64,000 bases of DNA from Nocardia crassostreae (GCF_001613405.1 NZ_BDCH01000015.1:1-64000), one strand, 5' to 3'. Positions 9,801 to 17,545 are shown, counted from the stretch's first letter. Program-made: numbers and translations. The notes: generated from the letters alone by a model not told the origin.

Positions 9801-10100
9801 TCGGCCGGAATGGACAGCACGGTCCGTTTGTGGGACACCACAACCAGGGAATCGATCGGTGACCCACTCGTCGGTCACGCGGCGCCGGTGACCAGTCTCG
9901 TCTTCAGCATCGACGGCACGCGGTTGCTGTCCGCGAGTCGTGATGGCACGGTTCGGTTCTGGCCCATGTACGAGCCCGATCCCGCGGCGCTGTGCGCCAA
10001 GCTCGGATCGAACATGAGCCTCGAAGAATGGCGCACCCTGGTCGACCCGAGCATCCCGTACGTGAAGGTCTGCTCTGATCTCCCCGACCGCCAGGACTGA
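6849..10100 (+). CDS. Membrane-anchored protein with degenerate Lon (S16)-like domain and 14 WD40 repeats
   Basis: 1083 residues from ATG 6849, which overlaps the upstream stop. Order: an alpha-helical N-terminal region (1-220), then a segment resembling the Lon proteolytic domain. In it GGSLGAALAVAL (Ser256) corresponds to the catalytic-Ser motif GPSAG. SGIPEKLQAAH (302-312) corresponds to GGxKEKLLAAH, but the catalytic Lys position is Pro305. One transmembrane helix follows (about 358-383), then a short amphipathic linker. Fourteen WD40 units follow (about 455-1060), each with SPDGxxIVSG and xxRIWD, enough for two seven-bladed propellers. Such propellers bind protein partners. The Lon-like assignment is mine from motif alignment; loss of the Lys argues for a pseudo-enzyme. 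Function is unknown; the context of small coupled genes suggests a regulatory or conflict-type complex. Confidence 0.8.
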   Translation: MADPERPAGGDIDTAFLRDKLTGRHQLWLTLCRNAIAQGPDAVTELAAPDRPEYAAFNESTNRRKTPIRGRTIPDLSAAQAILALSAGITGIGDPESACREILVHAAESGLISADVPLLAADSPALVGNKRLQEIVAHLLAQESEPARGYVVMLALELAGARPKRARSATARVLFAERKQDGRGAAGLLRLHLLKKGPSGLHPDPAVMSFLQADGSVPESMRAAWETSRLAGMGVCVVWSVVAMDGDPCNSIVGGSLGAALAVALDDLAPRHPRLRLLRPKKLDAKCAVTAAMDGTTLVGVSGIPEKLQAAHRHKLRVVVAADDRAAAEAARPQGYRKTIDGAADLSEAIEKTRTRLNWALVAANTALLLAIVVGIVITSTVVNARNDAEARHREAVAQRLLTQSSELLNGTAAGGDATAIRLVLAAQALAPGSATDNAIIATRHDRRRLLSVADTTEMVAAVAFTPDGTTVLSGGKDGLIRRWNARTGRPLGEPWTGHTGAITGIVVTRDGSRIVTGGVDGTVRIWYARTGFAVGEPIHADPKTVLSVAVSPDGRRIVSSGIEVTPRIWDLETGLQIGTPLTGHRGSVWSVAFSPDGHRIASASADNSVRLWDADTGQPVGAPLTGHSMYAMSVAFSPAGDSVVSGSQDGTLRVWNTSTGALVGMPIKGHSNSVDTVAFSPDGTRIVSGSDDTSVRVWDAASGAQISESFDGHTDVVWAVAFSPDGSRIVSGGQDGTVRIWDATDLPLTGHTGWVNNIALDRSGARIVSVGNDHAIRIWDATTGKAIGAPIIGGTTDIISVAITPDSTRIAAGDAEGLIRFWDMATGQSIGEPLRGHTGAVMTLAFSPDGSRLVSGSTDKTVRLWDRGNGNPIGEPISDHTGSVLAVSFRPDGRQFASTGQDMTIRLWDVDTRQPAVPSLTGNTETVSSLTFSPDGQRILSGGVDRTVRIWDANTRNQIGTSFTGHADTVFAVAFDPTGRIAASAGMDSTVRLWDTTTRESIGDPLVGHAAPVTSLVFSIDGTRLLSASRDGTVRFWPMYEPDPAALCAKLGSNMSLEEWRTLVDPSIPYVKVCSDLPDRQD

Positions 10101-10127
10101 CACCACGCAGCCGGTGCCCGAAACGGG

Positions 10128-10844
10128 TCAGCGGGGGTTGACCAGGCGGGTTTCGTAGGCGTAGATGGCGGCTTGGGTGCGGTCGCGGAGTTGGAGTTTG
10201 TCCAGGATGCGGCCTACGTGGGTTTTGACGGTTTGCTCGGAGATCATCATTTCGCGGGCTATTTCGGCGTTGGAGAGGCCGCGGGCTATGAGGACCAGGA
10301 CCTCGGTTTCGCGGGTGGTGAGGTCGGCGGGTTTTTCGGCGGAGGGGGCGGGGCGGTCCTGGCGGGCGAATTCGGAGAGGAGGCGGCGGGTTACGGAGGG
10401 GGCCAGGAGGGCTTCGCCGGTGGCCACTATGCGGACGGCGTCGCCGAGGGATTGGGCGGAGGATTCCTTGAGGAGGAAGCCGGAGGCTCCGGCGCGCAGG
10501 GCGGCGTAGACGTAGGCGTCGAGGTCGAAGGTGGTCAGGACGATGACCTTGGTGGGGCCCGCGGCGGTAATGGCGCGGGTGGCTTCGATGCCGTCGCAGA
10601 CGGGCATGCGGACGTCCATGAGGACGACATCGGGTTCGTGGCGCTCGGTTTCGCGGATGGCCTGGCGGCCGTCGGCGGCCTGGCCCACCACTTCGATATC
10701 GGGTTGGGTGTCCAGCAGGACGGCCAGACCCTCGCGGACCAGTTCCTGATCGTCGGCGATCAGGACGCGGACGTTCGCCGATGCGTCGTGGACCTCGTTC
10801 TCCGGCAACGGAATCGACCCCTCCTGCTCGGACGGCGCAGACAC
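10128..10844 (-). CDS. NarL/LuxR-family response regulator (orphan)
   Basis: 238 residues. The receiver domain (about 25-145) has the acidic pair ADD (30-32), the phospho-acceptor Asp77 in VVLMDVRMPV, and the conserved Lys in GFLLKESS. The C-terminal LuxR-type HTH (about 170-232) has LTTRETEVLVLIARGLSNAE and SEQTVKTHVGRIL. It should bind DNA as a dimer when phosphorylated. No kinase is adjacent; the nearest histidine kinase is at 31.8 kb, beside another ABC exporter. The gene is divergent from an ABC exporter, and a dyad lies in the shared promoter region. Start 10844 may be a little long, since the receiver begins only at residue 25. Confidence 0.88.
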   Translation of the reverse strand: MSAPSEQEGSIPLPENEVHDASANVRVLIADDQELVREGLAVLLDTQPDIEVVGQAADGRQAIRETERHEPDVVLMDVRMPVCDGIEATRAITAAGPTKVIVLTTFDLDAYVYAALRAGASGFLLKESSAQSLGDAVRIVATGEALLAPSVTRRLLSEFARQDRPAPSAEKPADLTTRETEVLVLIARGLSNAEIAREMMISEQTVKTHVGRILDKLQLRDRTQAAIYAYETRLVNPR

Positions 10845-10918
10845 ACTGCGGCGTCACGGACTCGTACCACCCTGTGACACACAGTAATCGCGTGAGCGCG
10901 GGCGGTGCGGATCGGCGG

Positions 10919-10941
10919 GTCCCTCTCAGGGACTACTCCGA
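10919..10941. promoter_or_regulatory. Dyad GTCCCT-CTC-AGGGAC plus TACTCCGA, likely regulator site
   Basis: A perfect 6-3-6 inverted repeat, GTCCCT ctc AGGGAC (10919-10933), continues into TACTCCGA. It lies 56 bp before the ABC ATPase start and between divergent regulator and transporter genes. A near-identical string, AGGGATACTCCGA, occurs on the opposite strand 47 bp before the second ABC ATPase (30028-30040). Confidence 0.5.
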
Positions 10942-10996
10942 AACTTGGCTCTGACGATGGATGTGGCTCAATGCTCCGAAAAATACGATCGGATGC

Positions 10997-11908
10997 ATGA
11001 TCGAAGCACGCAGCTTGACCAAGTACTACGGCAAGACTCGGGCCATCGAAGATCTCACCTTCACTGTCGAACTCGGCCGAGTCACCGGGTTTCTCGGGCC
11101 GAACGGCTCGGGAAAATCGACCACCATGCGGCTCATGCTCGGCCTGGACACCCCGACATCGGGCGAGGTCAGCCTGGTCGGCCGCCGCTACAGCGACCTC
11201 ACCTACCCCCTGCACACCGTCGGCGCGCTGCTCGATGCCGGTGATGTGCTGCCCTCCCGCACCGCCGCCAACCATCTGGCATTCCTGGCGGCCAGCAATG
11301 GCATTCCGCGCCGCCGTGTCGACGAGGTGCTCGACCGGGTCGGCCTGTCCGATGTCGGGGATATGCGCGTCAAGGGCTTCTCCCTCGGCATGCGGCAGCG
11401 CCTGGGCGTCGCCGCGGCGCTGCTCGGCGATCCGTCGGTGCTCATTCTGGACGAACCCGTCAACGGCCTGGACACCGAGGGCATTCGCTGGATCCGCCAG
11501 ACCCTGCGCGCCATGGCCGACGAGGGCCGAACAGTACTGCTGTCCAGCCACATGATGAGCGAGACCGAACTGGTCGCCGACCATCTGCTCGTCATCAGCC
11601 GCGGCACCATTGTCGCCGACGAGCCCACCGCCGATTTCGTGGCGCGCAATGCCGAACCGCGCGTGCGGGTGCGCGGCAGCGATCTCACGGCGCTGGCGCA
11701 GCTCCTCGGCGACCGCATGGAGATCCGCGGTGACACCGCCACCGTGCGCGGTATCCCGTCCCGTGAGATCTGGCGGGCCGCCGCGGAGCGCGGCATCGCC
11801 CTCGACGAACTGACGCCGATCAACGCATCGGTCGAAGAGGTCTTCACCCAGCTGGTCTCCGGCCAGCACACCTTCCAGGACCGCGAAGTACTCCAGGAGT
11901 CGGCATGA
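10997..11908 (+). CDS. ABC exporter ATP-binding protein (DrrA-like)
   Basis: 303 residues from ATG 10997 (MIEARSLTKYYGKT), the start that gives the normal leader before the first strand. Walker A is GPNGSGKST. The signature is FSLGMRQRLGVAAALL, Walker B is SVLILDEPVNGLD, and the switch His lies in LLSSHMMSE. The C-terminal ~80 residues are the accessory domain typical of DrrA/antibiotic-type exporters with a separate permease. It overlaps the permease gene by 4 bp (ATGA). The signature LSGG is here SLGM, usual for this subfamily. It is divergent from the orphan response regulator, its likely controller. The substrate is unknown. Confidence 0.9.
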   Translation: MIEARSLTKYYGKTRAIEDLTFTVELGRVTGFLGPNGSGKSTTMRLMLGLDTPTSGEVSLVGRRYSDLTYPLHTVGALLDAGDVLPSRTAANHLAFLAASNGIPRRRVDEVLDRVGLSDVGDMRVKGFSLGMRQRLGVAAALLGDPSVLILDEPVNGLDTEGIRWIRQTLRAMADEGRTVLLSSHMMSETELVADHLLVISRGTIVADEPTADFVARNAEPRVRVRGSDLTALAQLLGDRMEIRGDTATVRGIPSREIWRAAAERGIALDELTPINASVEEVFTQLVSGQHTFQDREVLQESA

Positions 11909-12720
11909 CCACCACCGCGCCCGCCACGACAACAAAGACCACCACCACCGCGACCCCGTCCGCGCCGACCTGGGCCGTGATCCGCTGCCAGGCCGCCTCC
12001 GAGCTGATCAAGATCCGGTCCTCCCGGGCGCTCTGGCTGCTGCCGACGCTGGCCTTGCTGATCGGCCCGCTGACGGCGGGGGTCGTGGGCCTGTCCAACA
12101 GCCTCGAAACCACCGATACGGTCATCGGCGGGGCCTTCACCGCAATGACATTGCCCATCGCGCTCATCGGGGCGTGGGGCGCGCTGGTCATGTCGACCGA
12201 ATACACCTCGGGCACCATTCGATCGGTGCTCGCGGCGACACCGCAACGAGATGCCCTCTTCGCGGCCAAGGTCCTTGTCACGGGCGGCATCAGCACCCTC
12301 GTGGGCGCGCTGGCCACGACCCTCACCTATCTGGTCGGCGTGCTGGCCATCGATGGATCCAAATACGCTGCCGGTGAACCGTTTCCGGGACTGCTCGGCA
12401 TTGTGGCCGTCTTTCCCGCGGTCGCGCTGTTCGGCCTGGCGCTCGGCTTCCTGCTGCGCAGTTCCGCCGGTGCCGTGGCCGCGGTGAGCGCGCACGTGGT
12501 TTTGCCGGAAGCGGCCTCCGCCACGGCATTCGGAGAATTGCACAAACTGGCGACCATTCAGGCGCCGAGTGCGGTGGTCGGAAAACTGTCGCAAAGCGCG
12601 GATGCCGCACCGGAACTCATCGGCGCACTCGGCGGCTGGCCGCGGCTGGCGATCGTCGTCGCCGTCACGCTGAGCGTATTGGCCCTGGCGCGCCGCGCCC
12701 TCCATCGCAGAGACGTCTGA
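11905..12720 (+). CDS. ABC exporter permease (ABC-2 type)
   Basis: 271 residues. A Thr-rich N-terminus of about 25 residues precedes six hydrophobic helices. Examples are LWLLPTLALLIGPLTAGVVGL, the GAFTAMTLPIALIGAWGALV region, and FPAVALFGLALGFLL. The cytoplasmic motif MSTEYTSGTIRSVLAATPQR after the second helix is diagnostic for ABC-2 permeases of the DrrB/NatB kind. It is coupled to the ATPase by a 4-bp overlap, and the two should form a dimeric exporter in the cytoplasmic membrane. 45 bp separate it from the LLM oxidoreductase gene, which has its own good RBS. Confidence 0.87.
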   Translation: MTTTAPATTTKTTTTATPSAPTWAVIRCQAASELIKIRSSRALWLLPTLALLIGPLTAGVVGLSNSLETTDTVIGGAFTAMTLPIALIGAWGALVMSTEYTSGTIRSVLAATPQRDALFAAKVLVTGGISTLVGALATTLTYLVGVLAIDGSKYAAGEPFPGLLGIVAVFPAVALFGLALGFLLRSSAGAVAAVSAHVVLPEAASATAFGELHKLATIQAPSAVVGKLSQSADAAPELIGALGGWPRLAIVVAVTLSVLALARRALHRRDV

Positions 12721-12765
12721 ATTCGCAGGATACGACCGCCGATTCATAAGACATTGGGAGCAGAG

Positions 12766-13761
12766 ATGACACACGCAGCTGGGCGAGCCATCGTCCGCCT
12801 CGGATACCAGATGCCCGACTTCAATTTCGGCGCCGCCGTCGACGAGATCTTCCCGGCCGTTGTCGCCCAGGCTCGGGAGGCCGAGCGATCCGGCTTCGAC
12901 ACACTATTCCTGACCGACCACTTCTATCAGCGATTCGGCCCGCCGTTCGGCCCGACGCTCGAGGCGTACACGACACTCGGCGGAATTGCCGCCAGCACCG
13001 AGAAACTGCAACTGTCCACCCTGGTGACCGGCAATACCTATCGCAATCCCGCCTTGCTCGCCAAGACCGTCACCACCCTCGATGTCATCAGCCGGGGCCG
13101 CGCCATGCTCGGTATCGGCGCGGGCTGGTTCGAACTCGAACACCTCTCCTACGGCTACGAATTCGGCACCTTCACCGATCGCTTCGAGAAACTCGACGAG
13201 GCGCTGCAAATCATCACCCCGATGCTGCGCGGCACCCGCCCGAGTTTCGACGGAAAACACTATCGGGTCTCGAACGCCATCAATGAGCCCCGCATGCGCA
13301 ATGATCTGCCCATCATGCTCGGCGGCCAGGGCGAAAAGAAGACCTTCGCGCTCGCTGCCCGCTACGCCGATCACCTCAGCATCGGCTGCGACGCGGTGGA
13401 CCTGCCGCGCAAACTCGAGGCACTGCGGCAGCGGTGTGAAGAGGCCGATCGCGAGCGCTCCACCCTCGATGTCAGCTACCTCGCCTTCGTGGCCATGGAC
13501 GAGAGTTCCGAACGCGCGCACCAGGTCGTGGACGAGATGTTCGCCGCCCGGGTCGGCGATCCGGCCAAGGTCGGCCGAGTGCGCGCCTCCATGGACGGCA
13601 AGCTGTTCATCGGCTCGCCCAAGGAAGTGGCGCAGCAGATCTCCGATCAGGTCCTGGCGCACGGCGTCGACGGACTGGTTGTCAATATGGTGGCCAATGG
13701 GCACCGGCCCGGTGTCCTCGAGATGGCCGGCGAAACCCTGGGCGACTTGCTCCGGTCCTGA
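12766..13761 (+). CDS. LLM-class (luciferase-like) F420-dependent oxidoreductase
   Basis: 331 residues. It is an LLM beta/alpha barrel: the N-terminal strand VRLGYQMPDFNFG, then GFDTLFLTDHF, the core TYRNPALLAKTVTTLDVISRGRAMLGIGAGW region, DRFEKLDEALQII, and DLPIMLGGQGEKKTFALAARYAD near the cofactor. This arrangement and the TDHF/GAGW motifs fit the F420-dependent branch. Start ATG 12766 follows a GGGAG RBS at 12756-12760. The reaction is a hydride transfer; the substrate is unknown. It precedes the polyketide region and is the only reductase nearby that could act as a trans enoyl or keto reductase, but this is speculation. Confidence 0.85.
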   Translation: MTHAAGRAIVRLGYQMPDFNFGAAVDEIFPAVVAQAREAERSGFDTLFLTDHFYQRFGPPFGPTLEAYTTLGGIAASTEKLQLSTLVTGNTYRNPALLAKTVTTLDVISRGRAMLGIGAGWFELEHLSYGYEFGTFTDRFEKLDEALQIITPMLRGTRPSFDGKHYRVSNAINEPRMRNDLPIMLGGQGEKKTFALAARYADHLSIGCDAVDLPRKLEALRQRCEEADRERSTLDVSYLAFVAMDESSERAHQVVDEMFAARVGDPAKVGRVRASMDGKLFIGSPKEVAQQISDQVLAHGVDGLVVNMVANGHRPGVLEMAGETLGDLLRS

Positions 13762-13853
13762 CGGCCCGGGTGCCGGACAACACGAATCTTGTTGTGCTGC
13801 AACCGCTTCCGACACGCTCCCGCCGAAGCAAACGGAGCGGAGAACCCCTCCCC

Positions 13854-13877
13854 CGAGTGGCGTGTCGTCGCCACTCG
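13854..13877. terminator. Strong hairpin, probable terminator after the LLM gene
   Basis: Perfect 9-bp inverted repeat CGAGTGGCG / CGCCACTCG with a 6-base loop, 93 bp after the LLM stop codon and without a U-tract, as is common for actinobacterial terminators. The remaining gap 13762-14101 shows no convincing gene. Confidence 0.6.
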
Positions 13878-14101
13878 AGCAGTGCTGTCGCGCGTTGACA
13901 GCCCCACAGTCCGAAATGTATAGCCCGGCCCACAGGATGAGACCCGGATAGCGGAGTATGTGATTTTCTCAGTACTCGAACGAATTTCACACCATCCGGG
14001 GCGGGGCCGCGCCGCTCGAGTAGCGACCGGCGTGGCGCGCCGTCATAAGCGACGCCCCGAAATCCATACGCCGCTATCCGATATAAGAGGAGTGAGCTGC
14101 T

Positions 14102-14638
14102 TTGTCGAATCTAAAGCTCAGCCCGACATCATATTTGGTCCTCAGTTTGGTGGCACGTACGGGACCATGCACACCGTTCGATATCAAGAAACATGTGGAC
14201 CGATCGATCGGCTTCTTCTGGTCCTTCCTGCACTCCCAAATCTACGCTGAGCCAGAGCGTCTCACCGAGAAGAAGTTGCTGTCCGGATATCAGGAGCCCA
14301 CGGGACGCCGACGACGGATCTATAGTATCACCGATCTCGGCAGGGCAGAACTGGAAGAATGGCTCTCCTGCGGCGCGGACTCGCCGACGCACGAGCTGCG
14401 CGACAGTGGTTTGCTCAAACTGTATTTCGGCAGTCTCACCTCGCCGCAGGACGTCGCCAAGGTGGCCGATGGCGAGAAACTCGCACATCAGCAACGCTTG
14501 GATCGCTATCAGAACGCACACAATTCGCTGTCCCGCGATCCGGACAGTGACGCCAATGAACTGCTCGTGCTCGAATTCGGCATTCGCTACGAATCACTGG
14601 CCGTCGAATTCTGGGATCGCATCGAGCAGCGCCGCTGA
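14102..14638 (+). CDS. PadR-family transcriptional regulator
   Basis: 178 residues. The winged-helix N-terminus (about 5-85) matches PadR: LSPTSYLVLSLVARTGPCTPFDI, then SQIYAEPERLTEKKLLSG and RRRRIYSITDLGRAELEEWL. The helical C-terminal dimerisation part fits a full-length PadR/AphA-type protein. The start is TTG 14102, preceded by GAGGAG about 9 bases upstream; the next Met codons lie inside the DNA-binding domain. PadR proteins usually repress genes next to them and release DNA on binding small aromatic or lipophilic ligands. The divergent FabD/KR region of the polyketide operon is the obvious target. The stop codon directly abuts the FabD stop in the palindrome TGATCA. Confidence 0.88.
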   Translation: MSNLKLSPTSYLVLSLVARTGPCTPFDIKKHVDRSIGFFWSFLHSQIYAEPERLTEKKLLSGYQEPTGRRRRIYSITDLGRAELEEWLSCGADSPTHELRDSGLLKLYFGSLTSPQDVAKVADGEKLAHQQRLDRYQNAHNSLSRDPDSDANELLVLEFGIRYESLAVEFWDRIEQRR

Positions 14639-15607
14639 TCACACCGCCTCGGCGGCGGGCACCGCACCGAGCTCGGCGACGATCGCCTGGATCCGCCGCG
14701 CCTCCCCCGCCGAGTAGCTCGCGATCTCCGGATAGGCCCGCTTGCACAGCCCGGTGAGCACCCGCCCCGGGCCCACCTCGACGAAGGCGTCGACGCCGAA
14801 TTCGCGGACCGTGCGCAGGGATTCACTCCAGCGCACGGATCCGGCGAGTTGCGCCCGCAGCGCGGCCCGCGCCTCCTCCCCCGTCCGCACCGGCCGCGCG
14901 GTGACATTCACGATCACCGGAATCACCGGATCGGCGAACCGGACCCGGGCGAGCTCCGTGGCGAACTCGGCCTCGACCGCGGCCATCATCGAACTGTGGA
15001 ACGGCGCGCCGACCTTGAGCCGCTTCACCTTCACCTCGGGCAGACCGAGTGCGGTTGCGCGGGAGGTGAATTCCGTGACCCCGGCCACGCTGCCGGACAC
15101 CACGGTCTGATCGTCGGCATTGAAGTTCGCGACCTCCACCACCGCGCCGGTGTCGGCGCGGACCGCCGCGCAGATCCGCTCGACCTCGGCGCCGGGCAGT
15201 CCGAGCGCGGCGGCCATGGCCCCAGGGGTGGACTCGTTGACCTCCGCCATGAGTATGCCCCGCCGCCGCACCAGGGTGAGGGCGTCGGTCCACTCGAGCA
15301 CGCCCGCGGCAACCAGCGCGGTGTACTCGCCCAGACTGTGCCCGGCCACCACCGGCTCTGGCAACATTTCGGCTAGCACTCGGTGCGCGGCCAGGCTGGC
15401 GACGAAGATCGCCGGTTGGGTGATGTCGGTGCGCTCCAGGCGATCCTCCGGTCCGGCCCAGCACAATTGCGACAACTCGAATCCGAGAATGTCGTCGGCG
15501 GTGCGGAACAACGGCGATACGATTTCCGGATAACTGTCGCGCAGATCACGTCCCATCCCGACGCGCTGCGAACCCTGCCCGGGAAACAAAAACGATGTCG
15601 ATGGCAT
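14639..15607 (-). CDS. fabD: Malonyl-CoA:ACP transacylase
   Basis: 322 residues from ATG 15607 (MPSTSFLFPGQGSQ), which puts the oxyanion-hole motif PGQGSQ at residues 9-14. The nucleophile is Ser91 in GHSLGEY; the catalytic His204 lies in GAPFHS. The protein moves malonyl from CoA to the ACP Ser arm. Length and motifs match FabD and the discrete transacylases of type II polyketide systems. The gene runs opposite to the polyketide operon; both promoters lie in the 611-bp gap 15608-16218. A dedicated copy here supports an autonomous pathway, though primary-metabolism FabD could substitute. It is convergent with PadR with no spacer. Confidence 0.92.
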   Translation of the reverse strand: MPSTSFLFPGQGSQRVGMGRDLRDSYPEIVSPLFRTADDILGFELSQLCWAGPEDRLERTDITQPAIFVASLAAHRVLAEMLPEPVVAGHSLGEYTALVAAGVLEWTDALTLVRRRGILMAEVNESTPGAMAAALGLPGAEVERICAAVRADTGAVVEVANFNADDQTVVSGSVAGVTEFTSRATALGLPEVKVKRLKVGAPFHSSMMAAVEAEFATELARVRFADPVIPVIVNVTARPVRTGEEARAALRAQLAGSVRWSESLRTVREFGVDAFVEVGPGRVLTGLCKRAYPEIASYSAGEARRIQAIVAELGAVPAAEAV

Positions 15608-16218
15608 GTCGATACTCCAACCGATACTACGGGTATCAGAAACTTCGTCGGCCGACGGCCGCACGGCACAGGGGGGCAATTCGTCGCGACATCGAGACCC
15701 GCCCCCCGGTGGCGATTATGCGCGCTCGACGGCGGTTGTTCAATTGCAAGCTCGAATTGAGCCGACCGCCGCCGCGCGGACAACACATTCATGTGTCATG
15801 TCATGCACCTCAAATAATGCCATCTGGTCTGTACTTCTCTTTGCGAAGAATCTCGTATTCGAAAACAAGTCGTACGACCGACCAATTAATCCCCATTGAT
15901 ACGAATCGGTGAATTTCAGATGTCGCGAGACTTCTCAATACCCGCTTGCGGGCGCGCGACCACGGCATTCGCGACGCGGGGCGGCCTGCCCCCGAATATG
16001 TCGGCTACCTGCACGATCACATCCGGGGGAACAATGAGATGCCAAGTAGCGCTTGAGAATTCAGCGACCGTTCGAACCGGATTATTGTGACGAGCGTCAC
16101 GTTTTATCTAGTTGTAGCACCTTCATTCGCACTGGATCATCGGTTTCGGAAAGTGTGGATGCGATCGTCCGATCCGTACTGTGCCACCTTTCCGTAGCTG
16201 ACCCCGGGGAGGGATCAC
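15608..16218. other. Divergent promoter region of fabD and the polyketide operon
   Basis: 611 bp without a convincing gene. It is visibly AT-richer than its surroundings from about 15780 to 16140, as expected for promoters. Apart from the CRP-like dyad at 16086-16101, I see no further clear dyad; PadR sites of the ATGT-N-ACAT type could lie near 15790-15806 (ATGTGTCATGTCAT), but this is weak. Confidence 0.6.
16086..16101. promoter_or_regulatory. CRP/GlxR-like binding site upstream of the polyketide operon
   Basis: TGTGACGAGCGTCACG matches the CRP/GlxR consensus TGTGA-N6-TCACA in nine of ten defined positions. It contains the perfect dyad GTGACG-AG-CGTCAC. It lies 117 bp before the KR start, in the operon's promoter region. 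Confidence 0.5.
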
Positions 16219-17013
16219 ATGTCAGCAACTCACTCCGGCCGGGCCGCATTGGTAACCGGCGGATCAGGTGGGATCGGTCGCGCGATTTGCCGCCGACTGG
16301 CCTCGGAAGGCGCATTCGTCGCCGTCCACTATTTTCGCGGCGAAGCGGCCGCACAGGAAGTCGTCGCGGACATCGAACGTGACGGCGGAAAGGCCATCGC
16401 AATACGAGGTGATATCTCCTCCTACGACGAAGCCGAAGCGGTCGTCGCGGAGACCCTGGCGAATGCCGGACGCCTCGACATCCTTGTTAACAATTCGGGC
16501 ATCACCCGCAATCAACTGATCATGCAGATGACGGAAAGCGATTGGCTCGATGTCATGCGTGTCAATTTCGGAGGCGTTTTCAACGGCACCCGCGCCGCCA
16601 GCGTCGCGCTCGCGCGGCAGGACGGTGCGGCCATTGTGAATGTCTCCTCGGTCATGGGCGAACGGGCCTGGCTCGGCGCCTCCGGCTATGCCGCCTCCAA
16701 GGCGGCCATCAACTCCTTCACTCGGGCATCGGCGCTCGAGTTCGCCAGATTCGGGATCCGAGTTAACGCCGTGCTACCCGGCTTCGTGGAGACCGAGATG
16801 ATCGCCGACGTGCTCAGCGCCGGCGGCGGCGACGGCATCATCTCCCAGGTGCCCGTACCGGGCGCCACCACGGTGGATGAGGTCGCCGAACTGGTCCCCT
16901 TCCTCGCCGCGCCGCATACCGCACACCTGAGCGGCGCCCTGATTCCGATCGACGGCATGGGCGGGGGCACCCTGCTGCTCGGCAAACCACTGAAGAAGAA
17001 CGCCCGCCGCTAA
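16219..17013 (+). CDS. Ketoreductase (FabG-like SDR) of the type II polyketide system
   Basis: 264 residues. The NADPH motif is TGGSGGIG (13-20), with NNSG at 91-94. The catalytic triad is Ser144, Tyr157 and Lys161 (SGYAASK). The C-terminal segment IDGMGGG is typical for FabG-type reductases. The reaction is 3-oxoacyl-ACP to 3-hydroxyacyl-ACP in the cytoplasm. It is the first gene of the long plus-strand operon and follows a GGGGAGGGATC RBS. A hairpin covers its stop codon, and 127 bp separate it from the ACP, so the downstream genes may also have their own promoter or be attenuated here. Confidence 0.9.
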   Translation: MSATHSGRAALVTGGSGGIGRAICRRLASEGAFVAVHYFRGEAAAQEVVADIERDGGKAIAIRGDISSYDEAEAVVAETLANAGRLDILVNNSGITRNQLIMQMTESDWLDVMRVNFGGVFNGTRAASVALARQDGAAIVNVSSVMGERAWLGASGYAASKAAINSFTRASALEFARFGIRVNAVLPGFVETEMIADVLSAGGGDGIISQVPVPGATTVDEVAELVPFLAAPHTAHLSGALIPIDGMGGGTLLLGKPLKKNARR

Positions 17014-17023
17014 CCAGCGGGCG
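17001..17023. terminator. Hairpin over the KR stop codon (possible attenuator)
   Basis: CGCCCGC (17001-17007) pairs with GCGGGCG (17017-17023), a 7-bp GC stem whose loop contains the TAA stop of the KR. There is no U-tract. It could weaken read-through into the ACP gene or protect the 3' end; no stronger claim is possible. Confidence 0.35.
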
Positions 17024-17140
17024 CATCTGTACCCGTGTGCCACCCGTAATCGACGGGGGTGCAACGGAGTTCGCACCGCAGCCAATGCAGGCTCGGCTCT
17101 CCTGCGCAATTTCGCAGATCACAGATATGAGGGAACAACC

Positions 17141-17542
17141 ATGTCCGAAAACAGTGTCATCGAGGCCGTCCGTGAAATCGTCGCCGAGGCCGTCGCCTTG
17201 GATGTCGACGAGGTCGAAGCCGATGCGACCCTGTTCGGGGAGGTCGGCGCGGAGTCGATCGATCTGCTCGACATCCTGTTCCGGATCGAGCGCCGCCTGG
17301 GCGTCAAGATCACGACGAACGAGCTGAGAGAGCGCATTCAGGGCGGCATTCCCGACGAGCAGTTCGGCACCGAGGACGGAGTCGTCTCCGATATCGGGCT
17401 GGCGCAGCTGGAAAAGGTGATGCCCCAGATCGATCCGGCCGAACTCACCGGCAAACTGGCCGCCGAGGACGTGATGAGCCTGTTCACCGTGCGCAACCTG
17501 GCCGACATGGTCGATCAGCATGCCGCCGCCGCAGCGAGCTGA
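17141..17542 (+). CDS. Acyl carrier protein (extended form)
   Basis: 133 residues, longer than the ~80 of ordinary ACPs. The phosphopantetheine site is Ser39 in GAESIDLLD. Helix 1 (VIEAVREIVAEAV) and the RRLGVKI segment after the second helix are typical. An acidic insert of about 40 residues (about 65-105) precedes the final helix FTVRNLADMVDQH. The extension is unusual and could be a docking surface for the KS/CLF or dehydratase. The ACP carries the growing chain between the enzymes of this operon. It is 3 bp upstream of the hotdog gene. A phosphopantetheinyl transferase gene is not visible in the window and must come from elsewhere. Confidence 0.92.
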   Translation: MSENSVIEAVREIVAEAVALDVDEVEADATLFGEVGAESIDLLDILFRIERRLGVKITTNELRERIQGGIPDEQFGTEDGVVSDIGLAQLEKVMPQIDPAELTGKLAAEDVMSLFTVRNLADMVDQHAAAAAS

Positions 17543-17545
17543 GCC

